From positions 105,643-169,642 of the forward strand of contig NZ_JARZHG010000025.1 of the NCBI RefSeq assembly GCF_029946505.1: a DNA stretch of 64,000 nucleotides. Reading direction: 5' to 3'. A program made the position numbers and the translations under genes. The stretch comes from Polyangium sp. y55x31. Its GTDB lineage: Bacteria > Myxococcota_A > Polyangia > Polyangiales > Polyangiaceae. Shown here piece by piece: positions 37,224-45,056 of the stretch. The notes below the pieces were generated by a model. The model saw only the letters and a list, made by a program, of their open reading frames with translations. It made no database searches and had not been told where the DNA came from. The stretch's first letter is position 1; each line of letters opens with the position of its first letter.

Positions 37224-39284
37224 ATGCTTGCAGGAAAATGCGCGTTTATCGGGATCGTCCTTTCGACGGTCTCGCTCTCGTCCTGCCTCCCGGCGGCCCG
37301 GGAATACGAGGACGGCATGTCGATCGGCCCGAGGCGCGCGCTCTGCGCCCCGGGGCTCGTGCGGCGTGGCGATACGTGCGAAGAGCCTCTCTGGGCGGAG
37401 ATTGCGCCTTTGCCCGCCAGCGCGCTGCGTATGCGCGACGTCGTGGACGTGGACGGCAACGTCGCGTGGATCGTCGGCCGCGGCGGGCTCGTATTGCACA
37501 CGAACGACGGCGCTGAGAGCTTCGAGCGTGTCGATGTCGGGACGAACGAGGATCTCGCCTTCGTGTGGGCAGACGAGCAGGCGATCGTGGCGACGGCGGC
37601 GCGGCGCGCCTGGGTTTCTCTCGACGAAGGCAGGACGTTCGTGGCTTCGCCCGAGGCGCCCGAGGAGCTCTCGCGGTGCGTGCTTTTTTTTGGTCGCGTG
37701 GTCTGCGGATCCGCGCAGGGCCTTTATCACGGCAGGCCCGGCGACGCGGCGTTCGTGCAGGTGCCCTTCGGCGGACGCACGGCCGTCGCGGCGGGCCCGG
37801 GGTATCTCGTGACCGCGACCGAGGGCGGCGCGACGATACGAATCCGCGCCACGCAGGAGCCGGATCTCCATGCATTTTACGGGGACACGCAGATCCCCGG
37901 GGGAAACCCCGGGACCGTGGATTCGCTCTGGGTCTCCCCCCGCGAGCTCCTCGCCTGCCTGGTGGGCGACGAGGATCCGTCCTCGAGCGGCCTTTTGCTG
38001 CATTGCTCGACCACGCGGGGGAACACGTTCCAGCGGCGCGGATCGCTCGCCCCCGAGTGCGCGCGCGGGCCCCAGATCGCCGGCGATTCCAGCGCGCTCC
38101 ACGTGATGTCGTATTGCGACACCGTCGACATGCCGACCACGTTCGAGGTCTGGACCTCGCGCGACGAAGGACAAACCTTCACGCGTGGCACGTGGGGCGC
38201 CGAATTCGAGAGCTCGTGGCGCGGCGCGAACCGCGTGAGCTTCGGGACCGCGAATCACGGGCTCCTGCTCACGCACCGGCTGCGCCGATCGACCGACGGC
38301 GCGCGGAGCTCGGAGCCGATCGAGCGAAACGCGATCTCCGCCGACTGGCCAGGCGGCCTCGATGAAAACAAGGCCGTCTTTTTCCCGACGAAAGAGCGCG
38401 GATACGTGATCGCGATGCAGAACACGACCGCCGTGTTCAAGTTCCGGCTGTATCGCACGGACGATGCGTTCCATTTCGACGAGGGGACGGACCTGCCGGC
38501 GTTCACGGACGATTCGACCCGCCCGCCTTCCCTCTCGGCGCACGAAAATCGGCTCTGGCTCGCGTTCCCGAGCGAATACGTGCAGCAAACCTTCCTGCGC
38601 AGCGAGGACGGCGGCCGGACTTTCCTCCACGACGGTTTTCCCGCGCAAGGGCAGCCGCTCGCGGCCGCGCGGATTGGGCCGGGCGGGCTCGGGTTCGTCG
38701 CGACCGCGCGTGGCGCCGTGAATGCACGGCCGCTTTACCGATCGAAGGACGGCGGCGCCACGTTCGACGAGCTTTCCCTCCCGGACGGGACGTACGTCCG
38801 CGACCTCGGGCGGCTCGATTCGGGGCGGCTCGTCGCGGTCGGCGAGAATGGGCTCATTTTGACGAGCGACGACGCCGGGGAGACGTTCGTGGTTCGTCGC
38901 GGCGGAATGCCCGACGAGGAAAAACTCGTCTCCTTGGCGTTCGCGCCGGGCACTTCCGTGGGGTGGGCCGGCGGCGTGACGAGCACGGGCGAGCCGCTCC
39001 TGCTTCGCACCGAGGACGGGGGCGCGACCTGGGTCACGCAGGCGCTCGGGGTTTCGCCGGCCGCAATCGTGCAGGTCGCGGCCGCGACGGAGGCGCGCGC
39101 GAGCGTCGTGCTCGAAAAGCAGGGCGGCGTGCGTTCACTCGTGATGACGCAGGATGGCGGGACATCGTGGTCGCCGCGGGAGACGCCCGGCGGCGATCCG
39201 CTCCGAATGGTCGCGCGGCTCCCGGACGGGGAAACGACATTCGCGCTCGGGGCGTACGGCCTTTATCGCAGCCGCACGCCCTGA
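37224..39284 (+). CDS. Asp-box beta-propeller lipoprotein
   Basis: A 686-residue lipoprotein. The ATG at 37224 has AGGAG (37211-37215) upstream and gives a signal peptide ending LSSC. A Cys-containing N-terminal stretch (RRALCAPGLVRRGDTCEEP) precedes a long series of beta-propeller repeats with Asp-box signatures: LHTNDGAESF, VSLDEGRTF, WTSRDEGQTFT, RSEDGGRTFL, RSKDGGATFDEL, TSDDAGETFV, RTEDGGATWV and TQDGGTSWSP. Such sialidase-like or YCF48-like propellers bind ligands or partners; sialidase activity cannot be claimed because the catalytic Arg/Tyr/Glu set was not identified. It probably sits on the cell surface. Confidence 0.87.
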   Translation: MLAGKCAFIGIVLSTVSLSSCLPAAREYEDGMSIGPRRALCAPGLVRRGDTCEEPLWAEIAPLPASALRMRDVVDVDGNVAWIVGRGGLVLHTNDGAESFERVDVGTNEDLAFVWADEQAIVATAARRAWVSLDEGRTFVASPEAPEELSRCVLFFGRVVCGSAQGLYHGRPGDAAFVQVPFGGRTAVAAGPGYLVTATEGGATIRIRATQEPDLHAFYGDTQIPGGNPGTVDSLWVSPRELLACLVGDEDPSSSGLLLHCSTTRGNTFQRRGSLAPECARGPQIAGDSSALHVMSYCDTVDMPTTFEVWTSRDEGQTFTRGTWGAEFESSWRGANRVSFGTANHGLLLTHRLRRSTDGARSSEPIERNAISADWPGGLDENKAVFFPTKERGYVIAMQNTTAVFKFRLYRTDDAFHFDEGTDLPAFTDDSTRPPSLSAHENRLWLAFPSEYVQQTFLRSEDGGRTFLHDGFPAQGQPLAAARIGPGGLGFVATARGAVNARPLYRSKDGGATFDELSLPDGTYVRDLGRLDSGRLVAVGENGLILTSDDAGETFVVRRGGMPDEEKLVSLAFAPGTSVGWAGGVTSTGEPLLLRTEDGGATWVTQALGVSPAAIVQVAAATEARASVVLEKQGGVRSLVMTQDGGTSWSPRETPGGDPLRMVARLPDGETTFALGAYGLYRSRTP

Positions 39285-39294
39285 GCCGCGCGCC

Positions 39295-40206
39295 TCACTC
39301 CACGAGCTTCCTCCGCAAGAACACGCGCACCTTGTCCCAGGCGTCCGCCGCGCTCTTCTCGTCATACCCCTTCCCCGAGGGGTTCGCGAAGCCGTGGGGC
39401 GCGTCGTAACGATGAATGGTGTGCGTGATGCCGGCCTTGGTGAGGGCCGCGTCGAACGCGTTCACGGTCTCGGGCGGGATCGCCTGATCCTTGTTCCCGA
39501 AAATGCCGAGGATCTCGGCCTTGATCGGCTTGAGCTCCGCGGGGTCCGTGACGAGGTGGCCGTAATAGATCACGGACGCGTCGAGGTCGGGCTCGTGCAT
39601 GGCGAATTGCAAGGACCAGGCGCCGCCGAAGCACCAGCCGATCACGCCCGTGCGTTTCGCCTGGATGCGCGGATCTTTCTCCAGGAAATCGTGCGCCGCC
39701 ACGAGCGTGGCCATCGCCTTCTTGTTGTCGACGGCCTTCATCATGGCCATCGCGTCGTCGGGGTTCTGCGCGGTCTTGCCGCCATAAAGATCCACGGCGA
39801 TCGCGGCATACCCGTCCTCGGCGAGCCGATCGGTCCAGTGCTGGATGTGCTCGTTCAGGCCCCACCATTCGTGGATCACGACGAGGCCCGGCAAGGGCGC
39901 GGTTTTTCCTTTGGGGAGGCTGAGGTAGGCGCTCGTGCCGTCGATCGTGACACGCTCGCCGCGCGGCGCCGGGGCCTTTTCGGCCTTGAGCTGGTGCAGC
40001 GCCTTGAAGCTCTCCTCGGAGAGCGTGCCGAGCATGCCCTCGGCGGGCGACGTGGTCTGGCTTGTCGCAGGCGTGGTGTTCGCCGGCGCGGGGCTCTCGG
40101 CCTCGGGCGAAGGCGCGCCGCCGCAAGCCGCGAGGGCGAACACGGAGAGGCCCGCTGCGAGGGCGCGGGCCGAGCGGAGGAAACCATCGAGTCGGACGAA
40201 CCTCAT
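39295..40206 (-). CDS. Dienelactone hydrolase-family lipoprotein
   Basis: A 303-residue lipoprotein; the ATG at 40206 gives a signal peptide with lipobox LAAC28. After a Ser/Pro/Thr linker it contains a dienelactone hydrolase fold: GLVVIHEWWGLNEH with the conserved Glu113, the nucleophile C192 in GVIGWCFGG, the acid D240 in FGNKDQAIPP, and H271 in YDAPHGFANP. A Cys-Asp-His triad is the hallmark of the family, most members of which cleave strained lactones or other esters. Export of this fold as a lipoprotein is less usual. It is convergent with the propeller lipoprotein gene, 10 bases between stops. Confidence 0.92.
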   Translation of the reverse strand: MRFVRLDGFLRSARALAAGLSVFALAACGGAPSPEAESPAPANTTPATSQTTSPAEGMLGTLSEESFKALHQLKAEKAPAPRGERVTIDGTSAYLSLPKGKTAPLPGLVVIHEWWGLNEHIQHWTDRLAEDGYAAIAVDLYGGKTAQNPDDAMAMMKAVDNKKAMATLVAAHDFLEKDPRIQAKRTGVIGWCFGGAWSLQFAMHEPDLDASVIYYGHLVTDPAELKPIKAEILGIFGNKDQAIPPETVNAFDAALTKAGITHTIHRYDAPHGFANPSGKGYDEKSAADAWDKVRVFLRRKLVE

Positions 40207-40316
40207 GGCGCGCACTCTACACCGAGGCGCGGCCCTGGGAACGCCCTTCGTTCGCCCGCGCGCGGCCGCCGTCCGGGGCGAAGACAAAGCGAGCCGAGCT
40301 CGTCTAGAATGGCTCG

Positions 40317-41783
40317 ATGCGATACCGATCCCTTGCGCTCCTCGTCCCCTTCGCCCTTGTTGCCTGCGGTTCGGACAGCGATCCCTCGAAACCCGGGGCG
40401 TCCGCGCCCGCGGCGATCGTCCTCGAGCTCGCGCGGCAGGATGGGTCCGCGCCGTATCCGATCGAGGTCACGGCGCGCGTCACGTCGAGTGAGGGAAAGC
40501 CCGTTTCCGGGCTCGTGGTGGAAATCACGGCCGAGGGTGGAACGGTCGGGGCGGTCGAGGAGCCCGCGGCGGGCGCGTATCGGGCCACGGTCGAGCCCAC
40601 GCTCGCCGCGGGGGACGCCGGCGAGGTGCTGGTGCGGGCGAAGGTCGCGGAGCTTTCAGCCGATGCGACGGCCGTGGTGTTACCCGTCGTGGGCGCGGCG
40701 TGGGGGCAGCCGGAGCGCGTGCCCGGGCTGGTCAATACCACAGGCACGGAGGACTCGGCCGAGGTGAGCCCGGACGGTGAATGGCTCATCGTGAGCTCGT
40801 ATTCGCCGGTCGACCTGCTCTGCTGCATTGCAGGCAAGGATCTGCCCGGCTGCACGGGCGAAGCCGCGAGCCCGGCGTCGCCCGCATGCAATGCGACGTA
40901 CGGCCCGTTTGCGGGCCCCGAGCGGCCCGACATGCCCGGCGCGGCGCGGATCCTGTCGCCCACGGAGATCGACCACACGATTCCCCAGCTCGGCGTGACG
41001 GAGGCGCTCTTCGCATTGCCGCCCGTTGCGGCGTACGGGTTCCGCAAGCAAGCGGACGGCTCGTTCGCCGAGCCGTTCGTGATCGCGATCGACATGAACG
41101 GCTTCACGTATTCGCCGTTCGGCTTCACGTACCTCGGCGCGCCGAAGGACGGCGCGGCGTCCGTGCTCTTCGCGTTCGACCCGCTGCACGGGCCGGACAC
41201 GGCGCCCGATCTGTATCACGCCGACATCACGCTCGGCGCGCCCGTGAGCCTCGGAAAATATTCGTTCGTGAACAATTTCCTCATCGCCGACCCCTTCCCC
41301 GTGACGCAGCTCCCGCTCGTGCCGCTCGAGCAATTCCATTCGAATCCCGCGTTCGGTCACGGCTACGTCTGGTTCGACACCGAGGGGCCGGTGCAGAAGG
41401 ACCTCTTCGTCGCCAAACCCTCGGGCGCGCTGCCGGGCGCGACATTCTCCGAGACGACCGTGGCCGCGATCAGCAAGCCCGACGTCGACGAGTTCCAGCC
41501 GTTCGTGGACGAGGCCGCGTCGAAGCTCTATTTCTCGCGGGGCTTCCGCGACATCTCGACGAGCGCGTACTCCGGCGGCGATCCGGCGCTGCCCTCGTCG
41601 TTCGGCGATCCGGTCGTCGAGATCGGGCTCGACGCGCCGCCCGACGGGCCGGGCGACATCGTGAGCATCGGCGAGCCGAGCCTGGCGCGGACGGCGGACG
41701 GAGAGGAGTGGCTCTACTTCGTGTATTACGTCCGGAGGGAAGGCCACTACGACGGGGCGGTCGGACGGGTGAAGAAGCGCTAG
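40317..41783 (+). CDS. Lipoprotein with Ig-like domain and propeller-like C-terminus
   Basis: A 488-residue lipoprotein with lipobox ALVAC at about residues 13-17. Residues 30-125 look like a bacterial Ig-like (invasin/adhesin type) domain: PIEVTARVTSSEGKPVSGLVVEITAEGGTVG...YRATVEP. The remainder is beta-rich with WD40-like/PD40 character (AEVSPDGEWLIVSSY, KLYFSRGFRDIST, RTADGEEWLYFVYYVRREG). A Cys cluster (LLCCIAGKDLPGC...ACNA) lies at about 165-190. No enzyme motif was seen. It is divergent from the dienelactone hydrolase gene, 110 bases away. Confidence 0.78.
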   Translation: MRYRSLALLVPFALVACGSDSDPSKPGASAPAAIVLELARQDGSAPYPIEVTARVTSSEGKPVSGLVVEITAEGGTVGAVEEPAAGAYRATVEPTLAAGDAGEVLVRAKVAELSADATAVVLPVVGAAWGQPERVPGLVNTTGTEDSAEVSPDGEWLIVSSYSPVDLLCCIAGKDLPGCTGEAASPASPACNATYGPFAGPERPDMPGAARILSPTEIDHTIPQLGVTEALFALPPVAAYGFRKQADGSFAEPFVIAIDMNGFTYSPFGFTYLGAPKDGAASVLFAFDPLHGPDTAPDLYHADITLGAPVSLGKYSFVNNFLIADPFPVTQLPLVPLEQFHSNPAFGHGYVWFDTEGPVQKDLFVAKPSGALPGATFSETTVAAISKPDVDEFQPFVDEAASKLYFSRGFRDISTSAYSGGDPALPSSFGDPVVEIGLDAPPDGPGDIVSIGEPSLARTADGEEWLYFVYYVRREGHYDGAVGRVKKR

Positions 41784-41932
41784 AGATTTTGCCGGGCTTC
41801 GGGAACTTCCTCGCGCGCCCGGGGTCCGTCTGCCCGCTCCGCTGGATCTCGCGCCGGCGAGGACCGACTTCCGGTGAGATGCGCGGCGGGGCGACACGAC
41901 CCACGAACGACCCTGACAAACGGAGGTTTCCC

Positions 41933-42349
41933 ATGGGAGAGGCATTCAGGCTCGGCGGCTTCGGCATGTACCCGACGCTCTTCTTCGGCATCATTCTCTT
42001 CGGCGCGGCCATCGGTTACGCCCGAAATCCCGGCAAAGGGCGGCTCCTCCTGCCCGCCGTGCTCGCAATCCTCACCCTGACCGCGGGTTTCCTCGGCTTC
42101 TTCACGGGGATCATCACGACGCTGAGCTACGCCGCAAGCGAGGTCGTCGACCCGGCGGCGCGCGCGTTCGACCTCGATCAATTCGTCCGCGTCGTCGCGA
42201 TGGGGACGGCCGAGTCGCTGCACAACGTCTGTCTCGCGCTGGCAATGAACGTGATCGGCGGAATCGTGGTCGCGGTGGGAGCCTATCGACGGGGTCGGAT
42301 GAAGCCCGAGGTCACGAAGGTCGGCGCGCCGGTCGCGGCGAACGGCTGA
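41933..42349 (+). CDS. Small three-helix inner-membrane protein
   Basis: A 138-residue membrane protein. The ATG at 41933 is preceded by CGGAGG at 41921-41926, spacing 6. Three hydrophobic helices are visible: about 12-28 (YPTLFFGIILFGAAIGY), 40-62 (LLPAVLAILTLTAGFLGFFTGI) and 98-118 (VCLALAMNVIGGIVVAVGAY). The opening (EAFRLGGFGMYPTLFFG) faintly recalls ExbB/TolQ/MotA-like proteins, but the length and helix count do not fit a full proton channel, so I leave the function open. The C-terminus is short and basic. Confidence 0.8.
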   Translation: MGEAFRLGGFGMYPTLFFGIILFGAAIGYARNPGKGRLLLPAVLAILTLTAGFLGFFTGIITTLSYAASEVVDPAARAFDLDQFVRVVAMGTAESLHNVCLALAMNVIGGIVVAVGAYRRGRMKPEVTKVGAPVAANG

Positions 42350-42361
42350 CCCGACGCCCCT

Positions 42362-43645
42362 TCAAGGAGACGTCGCATTCCGCGCGGCCTGCTCCTCCGC
42401 GGCGCAGGCCTGCGCGAGGCAGGACACGCAATCGCCTGCGTCGCCCCCCTGGCACCGATTCGCGCAGTCCGTGGCGCGCTTCGCCGCGTGGCAATGCACG
42501 ACCGCCGAAACCTCGGACGCGATGGTGGAGCAGGCGGCGTGTACGCAATCGTAATACGCGTAGCCGAACCCCTTCTCGCGCGTCATCGCCTCCCCGAGGC
42601 AAGCGACGGTCTCCGCCCCGCTGGCCTTCCCGCTGCCCACCCACGTCGCCGCGGACGCGCCGCGCTCGTCCTCGCAACGCTCGAAGCGCGCGTTTTTCGG
42701 AAAATACGGGCCGATGAGCTGGCACATCTCGTCGGACGAGGAGAGGCCATACGTGATGGGTCGCGCCTCGGTGCTCTGGTAATCGCAGCGGACCTCGATG
42801 GTGCTCCCCCGAGGGAACAAGAGGGGCGGATCGAGCTCGCGTACGGGCGGCTCTTGCCAGGAGGTCGTCGAATAGATGGACGTGGGCGTCCCCGAGCGCG
42901 GGAGGAGCGTGGCCTCGAAGGAGACGCCGCGCGCGTGCATGTGCGATTGCAAGCTCACGACGTGCACGTCCTCGGGCACGGGGCAACGCATGCGCGCCGA
43001 GGCCTTTCCGAAGGGCGGGACGCGGAGGGCGTGGTTGTCCATGTAGAGGAGCCCGGCCTCGATGCGGAGCTCCTCGCGCGGCATGGTGTAGACGTTGATG
43101 CGAGCGTCGACCGCGAGCGGAGCCGTCGTGGTGTTGAGGTAATGGGTGCTCATCACGAGCACCGCATTCGGCTCGAGGACGACGCCGACGCCGTCGGGCA
43201 ATCGATGGAGCAGGCCCACGCTGCCGAAGCTCTCGGATCCGCCGAGCACGGCGTCGACCTTCCAGCGCGCGGTTGCGCCCTGGGAGCAGTCGTGCTCCGT
43301 GAGGGCGTCGAGGGTGATCCCCTGCTCGTCGTGGGACGGAATCGCCCGATAAGGGGTCCGGTAAAGCAGGACGTGATGTCCGCCCGGGCCGAACGCGACG
43401 TCCTGCCCGCGGATCACGAGCCCCTCCGGCGGCACCTGGAAGAGGCGGCAACCATAGGATTCGGACCCCGGGGCAATGGTGGAGGTCATGCGATATTGGA
43501 GGCCCGAGCCCTCCGCGGGCGGGTCGAGAAGCGAATTTCCCGCAGACCCGGTGGAGGGCTCGTCGGGTGCACAACCCGGCGCGAGGAGCGCCGCGATGAG
43601 CACGATGTATTTGATGGATTTCAATCGATTTCCCCCGTCGTTCAT
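42362..43645 (-). CDS. Copper type II monooxygenase-like lipoprotein (PHM/DBH fold)
   Basis: A 427-residue exported protein. The ATG at 43645 has AAGGGA upstream and yields a signal peptide with lipobox ending at Cys25. The two-domain copper, ascorbate-dependent monooxygenase signature is complete. H90-H91 (GGHHVLLYR) and H168 (STHYLN) match the CuH site, and H235-x-H237 (SLQSHMHARG) plus M307 in SSDEMCQL match the CuM site of peptidylglycine alpha-hydroxylating monooxygenase, with similar spacing. A Cys-rich tail follows (CVHAACSTIAS..., CANRCQGGDAGDCVSCLAQAC). It should hydroxylate an unknown substrate outside the cytoplasm, using copper and a reductant. Confidence 0.88.
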   Translation of the reverse strand: MNDGGNRLKSIKYIVLIAALLAPGCAPDEPSTGSAGNSLLDPPAEGSGLQYRMTSTIAPGSESYGCRLFQVPPEGLVIRGQDVAFGPGGHHVLLYRTPYRAIPSHDEQGITLDALTEHDCSQGATARWKVDAVLGGSESFGSVGLLHRLPDGVGVVLEPNAVLVMSTHYLNTTTAPLAVDARINVYTMPREELRIEAGLLYMDNHALRVPPFGKASARMRCPVPEDVHVVSLQSHMHARGVSFEATLLPRSGTPTSIYSTTSWQEPPVRELDPPLLFPRGSTIEVRCDYQSTEARPITYGLSSSDEMCQLIGPYFPKNARFERCEDERGASAATWVGSGKASGAETVACLGEAMTREKGFGYAYYDCVHAACSTIASEVSAVVHCHAAKRATDCANRCQGGDAGDCVSCLAQACAAEEQAARNATSP

Positions 43646-43739
43646 GCGCCGTCCCTTCGCAGAAGTAGCCGGACGGGCGGGGGTTTGCACGCGACGTGCC
43701 CGGCCGTTCAGGCCGGGCATCCGCCACGAACGATGATGA

Positions 43740-44873
43740 CTATTTCGTGACCTGCGCGGGCGCGGGCGCGGGGGCCGCAGGCGCGGCGGGCGCGGCGGGC
43801 GCGGCGGGCGCGGGTTTTGCGGGCGGCGCAGGCGGCGCCGGGGGTTTTCTGGAGTATCCGAGGCCGAGCGTGAGCATCATTCCGTTACGTATCTGCCATT
43901 GCTCGGTGAGCTGGGGCTGGCGGACGAGCTTGAGCTCGTAATCGAGCGTCGCCCATTCGACGACTTTGAAGGAAATGGCCGCGCCGATGTCCAGGTTCGT
44001 GAGCTGGAGGGGGCTCTTCTTCGTTTCCCCGGCTGCAGGCACGTCGTTGTTCCAGGCCGGGATCAGCGCGCCGACGCCGACCTTGTAGCTGATTTTCTTG
44101 TCGTTGAACGAGCCCCACATCTCGAGCGAGCCCTCGACGCCGAGCTGGAGGACGGTGCGGAGCTCCTGCACCTCGACCCGATCGGTCGTGGCGGCGTCGT
44201 CCTTCAGGATGAGCTGGTTGTCGGCGAAGGTCTGCAATCCGCCGAGACCGACGCGGGTCTCCAGGTTGAATCGATCACCGGAGACGGGACGCGCGAACGG
44301 GCCGATGGTCTCTTTCAGCGTGAGGGGGCGGAAAGGCTCGGTGAGCGTGATGCGGCGCGAGACGACGGTATCGCTGGTGCCGTCGACGCGGGCGATGGAG
44401 TACGTGGTATCGGCGGGGCGGACGTCGAAGCCGCGGAAGAGCGGGGTGCCGAGGGTGATACGCGCGAAGGGGCCGAACCAGGGGCGCACGAAATAGAGGT
44501 AGGTGCTCTCGACGGTGAACGCGTCGGCGCTCTTGACGGGCTCTTCGAGGGCCGGCGTCTTCGTGAGCGCCTCGTTGATGCCGAGCACGGTGCGCCATTC
44601 GTGGCCGCCCCTGCGGTACGTGGCGACGCCGTCGAATTTGAGGCCGACGGTGAGCGTGGAGCCATTCGGCGTGACGCCGACCACGTCGCGGGTGTCCACG
44701 AGCGAGAACGTGGCGCCATTCTTCATGGTGATCTCGAGCCCGCCTTGCTTGGGCGGCTCGGCGATCGCGACGTCCACGTATTGCTTGGTGGCAGCATTCT
44801 GCGCGTGGGAAGCCGCGGTCGTGGTGAGGAGGGCAGCCAGCATCGAGGCCGCAGGGAGCGTTCGTCGAGACAT
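43740..44873 (-). CDS. Outer-membrane beta-barrel candidate
   Basis: A 377-residue exported protein with a cleavable signal (LAALLTTTAASHAQ). The sequence is beta-rich with alternating polar/hydrophobic strands (LYFVRPWFGPFARITLG, LGVEGSLEMWGSF, VEWATLDYELKLVRQPQLTEQWQIRNGMMLTLGLGYS), as in barrel proteins of the DUF481/DUF3078 kind. It ends with a 35-residue Pro/Ala tail made of AAP repeats. I cannot name a specific family. It is followed on the same strand, after 94 bases, by the copper monooxygenase-like gene, possibly in one operon. Confidence 0.75.
   Translation of the reverse strand: MSRRTLPAASMLAALLTTTAASHAQNAATKQYVDVAIAEPPKQGGLEITMKNGATFSLVDTRDVVGVTPNGSTLTVGLKFDGVATYRRGGHEWRTVLGINEALTKTPALEEPVKSADAFTVESTYLYFVRPWFGPFARITLGTPLFRGFDVRPADTTYSIARVDGTSDTVVSRRITLTEPFRPLTLKETIGPFARPVSGDRFNLETRVGLGGLQTFADNQLILKDDAATTDRVEVQELRTVLQLGVEGSLEMWGSFNDKKISYKVGVGALIPAWNNDVPAAGETKKSPLQLTNLDIGAAISFKVVEWATLDYELKLVRQPQLTEQWQIRNGMMLTLGLGYSRKPPAPPAPPAKPAPAAPAAPAAPAAPAPAPAQVTK
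43773..43816. repeat. 9-bp GCGGCGGGC tandem repeat
   Basis: Several consecutive 9-base units, GCGGCGGGC on the plus strand, encoding Ala-Ala-Pro repeats in the C-terminal tail of the 43740-44873 protein. The array is a plausible slippage site that changes tail length in frame. Confidence 0.7.
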
Positions 44874-45021
44874 GATTCCCCGGAGTATGGAAGATCAGAC
44901 GTTCGTCCGCGAATTCGTGGCGCGACAGCAAGCCGCGTGCCATGCGACGGACGCCCGAAATGACCGAGGAAGCTGCTCGCGCGGGTCGTGCGGACCCCTA
45001 GAGCGATGCCTCGACACCGCG

Positions 45022-45050
45022 CCGGGTGAGGCCTTTGGTCCTCACCCCGG
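45022..45050 (-). terminator. Stem-loop after surface-repeat gene (weak terminator)
   Basis: An 8-bp perfect stem, GGGTGAGG (45024-45031) with CCTCACCC (45040-45047), extended by a bulged CC/GG pair, starts about 7 bases beyond the stop of the 45057-46652 gene. There is no T-tract, so intrinsic termination is uncertain. Confidence 0.4.
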
Positions 45051-45056
45051 ACGGGG

